This document shows, piece by piece, positions 60,388-64,000 of a DNA stretch of 64,000 nucleotides. Source of the DNA: Thermohalobaculum sp951813525 (lineage in GTDB: Bacteria; Pseudomonadota; Alphaproteobacteria; Rhodobacterales; Rhodobacteraceae). Location: the NCBI GenBank assembly GCA_951813525.2, contig CATOTJ020000002.1, positions 1,550,001 through 1,614,000 of the forward strand, given 5' to 3'. Position 1 is the first letter of the stretch. The number at the start of each line of letters is the position of its first letter. The notes under the pieces were generated by a model. It was given only the letters and a program-made list of their open reading frames with translations. It was not told the origin of the DNA and did no database searches. Position numbers and translations under genes: made by a program.

Positions 60388-61570
60388 GATCGGGCCGGAA
60401 ATCCCCTTCCGTGAGTCCGAGTCATTGCGCCGCAGTATAAGGCTATCGCAGGGGCCAAAGGTCTTCAACTGCATTGCCAATACTTCGAGAGAGATTGGCG
60501 TTTTGCTAAGCATTCCCTGGAAAACCGGTTTCGAAATCGAACTGCTTGCGCCTCTAGGTCGTTCTCGACGCGATCTGGCCGTCTATTTGGCCGAGGCCGC
60601 TGGCGGGACAGTTCGCCGGGTTTTCTCAGCGCAATCCGAACTGAGCGAAGTTCCGGGGATGCCGGTCTTCGAAAATCTGACGCTGGCATTCGATGCGTTG
60701 GATCAGAATGGCATTCTGATCGCCCGCTGTGCGGACGACCTGACGATCGTGAGTGAGCTGGATCGGGAGGCGGCCCCGGTCGAGGGTTGGTACAGGGTCG
60801 TGTCGGACGACATTCGCTTCATTCGGCTGATGATGATCCAATGCGATGCTGAGGCGCCGCACAGCCAAGTGCTGGATCCGATGAGCGCCCTGTTCGGGAC
60901 AGACACTATCCTGAATGCAGATGGGATGATCCGTTTGACGGATCAAATGGGCGCATCCGTCGCAATCGCCGCCCCGCTGCCGAGTGAGCGGGAACGCCCA
61001 TGCGAACTGATCACGCCGCCGATCGCCGAGAGCCAAGGCGAAAGGCTGCTCACTTTGCTGGCAGCGGCTGCGGAACTCGATTTCACTGTACCGCTGGAAG
61101 CCGCGGTGCACATTCACTTCGATTCCGGGCGGCTTTGCCGTGCGGATGTCTTGTCACCACTGATGCGCATTTTGCATCGCGAGGATGAACGCCTTCGCCA
61201 TCTGATCGGCACCAATCCGAACTGCCGTCGACTGGGGTCGATGTCCGAAGATCTGTTGGTGGCGATTTCCAAGCCCGATTTCATGGGTCTGGAATGGCCG
61301 CAGGCGCAAGCGCATCTCGGCGCCCTTGAACTCACCAAATACTGCAACTTCAACGTATTGAACATGATCCACGACACGCCGGATAAACGAACGTTCGAGG
61401 TGCGCATCCTACCCGGAACAATGGACGCACAGGCGATCCTGCGCTGGGGGCGACTATTCGCAGCAATTTTGGAATGGGCGACCGCGGCGCCAAAATCGTT
61501 TCCGGAAAGCGATGCCTTTTATGCCGGACTAAACCTGACCCAGGACGACCGCGATTGGTTACAATTGTGA
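60347..61570 (+). CDS. Amidoligase family protein, 5' end altered by IS630
   Basis: 407 residues as read from ATG 60347, but the first ~13 codons probably belong to the IS630 end. The native region runs from about residue 20. FEIELLAPLGRSRRDL, then RIVSDD-like VVSDDIRFIRLM, LPSERERPCELITPP and the histidine pair of AAVHIHFDSGRLC are typical of Amidoligase_2 enzymes (carboxylate-amine ligases), and LTKYCNFN and TFEVRILPG close the fold. Such enzymes use ATP to form amide bonds, but the substrates are unknown. No gene for a glutamine amidotransferase or ATP-grasp partner is adjacent. The real start may be lost. It is followed by the leuA leader. Confidence 0.72.
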   Translation: MAKTPLFSMVNQIKIGPEIPFRESESLRRSIRLSQGPKVFNCIANTSREIGVLLSIPWKTGFEIELLAPLGRSRRDLAVYLAEAAGGTVRRVFSAQSELSEVPGMPVFENLTLAFDALDQNGILIARCADDLTIVSELDREAAPVEGWYRVVSDDIRFIRLMMIQCDAEAPHSQVLDPMSALFGTDTILNADGMIRLTDQMGASVAIAAPLPSERERPCELITPPIAESQGERLLTLLAAAAELDFTVPLEAAVHIHFDSGRLCRADVLSPLMRILHREDERLRHLIGTNPNCRRLGSMSEDLLVAISKPDFMGLEWPQAQAHLGALELTKYCNFNVLNMIHDTPDKRTFEVRILPGTMDAQAILRWGRLFAAILEWATAAPKSFPESDAFYAGLNLTQDDRDWLQL

Positions 61571-61647
61571 AAGACCTGATCCAATCATCGAAAATCCCAC
61601 CTATTTTGCGGCTTCCGTTTACCACCTTGGTTAGGTATAAGGTCGCC

Positions 61648-61722
61648 ATGCTGAAGCGCGACGATATCAATCTGTCCCCTGCTGGCCCGCTGGCCGGTCT
61701 GCTTCTTCTTATCCGCCTCTGA
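61648..61722 (+). CDS. Leucine leader peptide of leuA
   Basis: A 24-codon open frame, MLKRDDINLSPAGPLAGLLL followed by LIRL and TGA, starting 162 bases before leuA. It holds four consecutive Leu codons (CTG CTT CTT CTT) and then Ile-Arg-Leu next to its stop, and is followed immediately by a strong hairpin. A purine-rich AAGG is in front. Leucine leader peptides of this kind control leuA in alphaproteobacteria by attenuation. It is too short for most gene finders. Confidence 0.8.
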   Translation: MLKRDDINLSPAGPLAGLLLLIRL

Positions 61723-61723
61723 G

Positions 61724-61743
61724 GGCGCCGGGTTCGCGGCGCC
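61724..61743 (+). terminator. Attenuator hairpin of leuA
   Basis: GGCGCCG (61724-61730) pairs perfectly with CGGCGCC (61737-61743) with the 6-base loop GGTTCG, directly after the leader stop (61720-61722). Flanking GAG and GCCCTC can extend the stem with a bulge. The T tract expected of an intrinsic terminator is not present, so it may act by pausing, Rho or blocking the leuA ribosome site. Ribosome stalling on the Leu codons would open it. Confidence 0.6.
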
Positions 61744-61809
61744 GCCCTCGGAGGATGCCCGAAAGCGCCGCTTGAACCCCAGATACCAACCCGGCAACGG
61801 AACAATGAC

Positions 61810-63378
61810 ATGACCAAACAACCGACAAATACGTCCGATCAGGACCGCGTAAAGATCTTTGACACCACAATGCGCGATGGCGAGCAATCGCCCGGCGCTT
61901 CCATGACGCTGGCCGAGAAGCTGCAAATAGGACAACTCTTGGATGAGATGGGCGTCGATATCATCGAAGCAGGCTTCCCCATCGCATCCGAGGGCGATTT
62001 TGAAGCCGTCACCGAAGTTTCAAAAATCGTTCGGAACGCCACGGTCTGCGGTCTCGCGCGCAGCCCGCTGGGCGATATCGACCGGGCCTGGGGCGCGCTG
62101 CAGTACGCCAAAAAGGCCCGCATTCACACGTTCATCGCGACGTCCGATCTGCATATGGAATACAAACTGCAAATGTCACGCGACGAGGTGCTGAAGGCAA
62201 TCGAAGCAGCCGTCAGCCACGCAAAGTCAATGACTGACGATGTCCAATGGTCGCCCGAAGACGCGACACGCACAGATCACGATTTCCTAGTCACTGCCGT
62301 TCAGACAGCGATCGAGAACGGGGCAACGACGATCAACATTCCGGACACTGTTGGGTATACGGCCCCGGGCGAGTCGGCCGAAATCATCAGAATGCTGCGC
62401 GACCGCGTCCCTGGCATTGCGGATGTCACGATCTCGACCCATTGCCACAATGATCTGGGCATGGCGACGGCCAACTCTTTGGCTGCCGTTCTGGCGGGTG
62501 CGCGGCAAATCGAATGTACGATTAACGGGCTGGGCGAGCGAGCGGGCAACACCGCGATGGAAGAGGTCGTGATGGCGTTGCGGGTGCGCAACGATATCAT
62601 GCCCTACGCCACCGGGATTGATACCACGCGCATCATGCAGGCCAGCCGGTTGATCAGCGGTGTGACCGGGTTCCCGGTGCAATACAACAAGGCCGTTGTC
62701 GGCAAGAACGCCTTTGCGCACGAAGCCGGCATCCACCAGGACGGGATGCTGAAGAACGCCCAGACCTATGAAATCATGCTGCCGGAAGACGTTGGCCTGT
62801 CGGAATCGACTCTGGCGATGGGCAAACATTCGGGGCGGCACGCTCTGAAATCGAAGCTGGGCGATCTGGGCATCGATGTCGGCGATAATCAGCTGAAAGA
62901 GCTGTTCGTGCGCTTCAAGGCATTGGCCGACCGGAAGAAGGAAGTATACGACGACGACATTCTGGCTTTGGTCGAAGAACAAACTGCCCAGGCGTCGTCA
63001 GAGCATATCAAGTTGAAGTTTCTGCGGGTCATCTGCGGAACCGAGGCGCCTCAGTCCGCCGATATAATCCTGGAAATCGACGGCGAGGAAAAATCCGTGA
63101 CCGCCTCGGGCGACGGCCCGGTTGATGCTGCCTTCGCGGCAGTCAAAGCACTGGTGCCGCATTCGGCCAATCTGGAACTCTATCAGGTGCATGCAGTCAC
63201 CGAGGGAACGGATGCTCAGGCCACTGTCAGTGTGCGGATGCGCGAAGATGGCCACATGGTCTCGGCCCAGTCGTCCGATACCGATACGGTCGTTGCCTCG
63301 GCCCGCGCCTATGTTCACGCGCTGAACAAGTTGCAGGTCCGCCGTCAAAAAACGGCGCCGACGGCGATTGCCGGTTAG
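61810..63378 (+). CDS. leuA: 2-isopropylmalate synthase
   Basis: 522 residues. Catalytic domain: FDTTMRDGEQSPGASM, STHCHNDLGMATANSLAAVL (metal-binding His) and INGLGERAGNTAMEEVVMAL. The FAHEAGIHQDGMLKN motif and the C-terminal regulatory domain with allosteric leucine site are complete, the usual full length. It condenses acetyl-CoA with 2-oxoisovalerate as the first step of leucine synthesis. The leader and hairpin upstream indicate attenuation by leucine. Confidence 0.96.
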   Translation: MTKQPTNTSDQDRVKIFDTTMRDGEQSPGASMTLAEKLQIGQLLDEMGVDIIEAGFPIASEGDFEAVTEVSKIVRNATVCGLARSPLGDIDRAWGALQYAKKARIHTFIATSDLHMEYKLQMSRDEVLKAIEAAVSHAKSMTDDVQWSPEDATRTDHDFLVTAVQTAIENGATTINIPDTVGYTAPGESAEIIRMLRDRVPGIADVTISTHCHNDLGMATANSLAAVLAGARQIECTINGLGERAGNTAMEEVVMALRVRNDIMPYATGIDTTRIMQASRLISGVTGFPVQYNKAVVGKNAFAHEAGIHQDGMLKNAQTYEIMLPEDVGLSESTLAMGKHSGRHALKSKLGDLGIDVGDNQLKELFVRFKALADRKKEVYDDDILALVEEQTAQASSEHIKLKFLRVICGTEAPQSADIILEIDGEEKSVTASGDGPVDAAFAAVKALVPHSANLELYQVHAVTEGTDAQATVSVRMREDGHMVSAQSSDTDTVVASARAYVHALNKLQVRRQKTAPTAIAG

Positions 63379-63386
63379 TTCACTGC

Positions 63387-63418
63387 CGGGATGGTGGAAA
63401 CCCCATCCCGTCTTTCCG
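63387..63418 (+). terminator. Terminator after leuA
   Basis: CGGGATGG (63387-63394) pairs with CCATCCCG (63403-63410), loop of eight bases, followed by TCTTTCC. It lies 8 bases after the leuA stop and fits a Rho-independent terminator with a short T-rich tail. Confidence 0.65.
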
Positions 63419-63485
63419 CAGTCCGAAGTTGAATTTTGCGTCGAGGCCCTTGCTGGCGCTGCGCTGACGCCGCATGTCTTTAACC

Positions 63486-64000
63486 ATGAACCGATCCGCG
63501 GCGACCGATATTGATCTGGCCCTGGCCGAAACCGAACGCGCGGGCCTTCGACTGGTTCTAACTATTCGCAGCGTCATCGTGTTTTTGGGTCTGGTTTCGA
63601 TCCTGACCACGCAAGGTTGGGAGCGCGGTTTATACGGTGCCAGCATCGTCTCGATGTTCCTGATCATCGGGATTATCTATTTTATCTTCGTGATCAATCG
63701 CCGTGACCGAATTTGGATGAGGTATGCATTTGTCACGCTCGACCTGGCTCTCCTGGCTTGGGTGGCCGTTAGCGTACCGCTGTCGTTGAACGGTGATGTT
63801 CCGCAAATATTTGTTTTCCGTGTCTATAGCGTCGGCATCTTTTTCTTTATTCTCGCCACCTCGGCACTGTCGCTTTCGCCCGCTTTGGTTTTATGGAGCG
63901 GGGCAGGAGCAATTCTGGCCAGTTGGGGCGTCTGGGGCTGGATCGTGCTGAAAATGGATCGCGTCGTGACATGGCGCGACTTTTCGGTGGACCCGACTGC
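63486..64000 (+). CDS. Membrane sensor, probable adenylate/guanylate cyclase N-terminus (partial)
   Basis: 171 residues are visible before the window ends. The start is MNRSAATDIDLALAETERAG with five or six hydrophobic segments: LRLVLTIRSVIVFLGLVSIL, SIVSMFLIIGIIYFIFVIN, YAFVTLDLALLAWVAVSV, VYSVGIFFFILATSALSLS and LVLWSGAGAILASWGVWGWI. This resembles the membrane domain of alphaproteobacterial adenylate/guanylate cyclases, where ALDLALL and ALSLSP-type motifs are common. The catalytic domain is outside, so it could also be a histidine kinase or diguanylate cyclase. Confidence 0.55.
   Translation, partial: MNRSAATDIDLALAETERAGLRLVLTIRSVIVFLGLVSILTTQGWERGLYGASIVSMFLIIGIIYFIFVINRRDRIWMRYAFVTLDLALLAWVAVSVPLSLNGDVPQIFVFRVYSVGIFFFILATSALSLSPALVLWSGAGAILASWGVWGWIVLKMDRVVTWRDFSVDPT

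Noticed and set aside
61474..61722. 82-codon open frame as a stand-alone gene between the amidoligase and leuA
   Set aside because: It overlaps the amidoligase 3' end; only its last 25 codons, the leader peptide, make sense.

Overview
The window is high-GC DNA from an alphaproteobacterium. The gene order phoR-pstSCAB-phoU-phoB, the etfB-etfA-3-hydroxybutyryl-CoA dehydrogenase set, a SAM-II riboswitch in front of metZ and a leucine-rich leader peptide in front of leuA all point there. A Rhodobacterales-like order is plausible but not proven. About 60 protein genes are recognisable. No rRNA, tRNA or CRISPR array was seen.

Layout. 1-8.6 kb: a partial DUF1178 gene, then the phosphate regulon, with one Pho box in front of pstS and a reverse-oriented one between DUF1178 and phoR. 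8.6-17.9 kb: mostly minus-strand metabolism (cytochrome b561, YceI, 3-hydroxyacyl-CoA dehydrogenase, a TPR sulfotransferase, EtfAB, cobalamin adenosyltransferase) with two plus-strand genes inserted. 18-22 kb: two peptide deformylase genes (the second lacks catalytic residues), fmt and pyrG. 22-29.2 kb: a surface-glycan block (nucleotide-sugar dehydrogenase, epimerase, two FkbM methyltransferases, GDP-L-fucose synthase, a glycosyltransferase fused to TPR-like repeats). 29.2-33.2 kb: SAM-II riboswitch, metZ, folE, a small LAB_N membrane protein with a GT2 glycosyltransferase, and beta-carbonic anhydrase. 33.3-39.3 kb: preT and preA separated by a methyltransferase and a VOC gene, followed by a cupin and an acyl-CoA ligase. 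39.3-42.3 kb: twin methyltransferases, an EamA transporter and, overlapping it tail to tail, a squalene/phytoene-synthase-like gene. 42.4-50.1 kb, minus strand: cimA, cysS, gltX, two related membrane proteins and nadE.

50-61.6 kb is the most accessory part. It holds two exported MORN-repeat proteins built from a shared nine-repeat module, a chemoreceptor gene cut by a complete IS66-family element with an exact 8-bp target duplication, its neighbouring periplasmic binding protein, a small periplasmic protein with an internal duplication, an IS630-family element that needs a -1 frameshift, and an amidoligase whose 5' end abuts that element. 61.6-64 kb: a leucine attenuator, leuA and the start of a membrane sensor that runs off the window.

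No complete unknown defence or conflict system is visible. The best leads are the MORN nine-mer module, the degenerate deformylase paralogue, the preT/preA operon with extra enzymes, the amidoligase next to IS630, and the leuA attenuator. Short tandem expansions (9, 12 and 17 bp) recur in several places.
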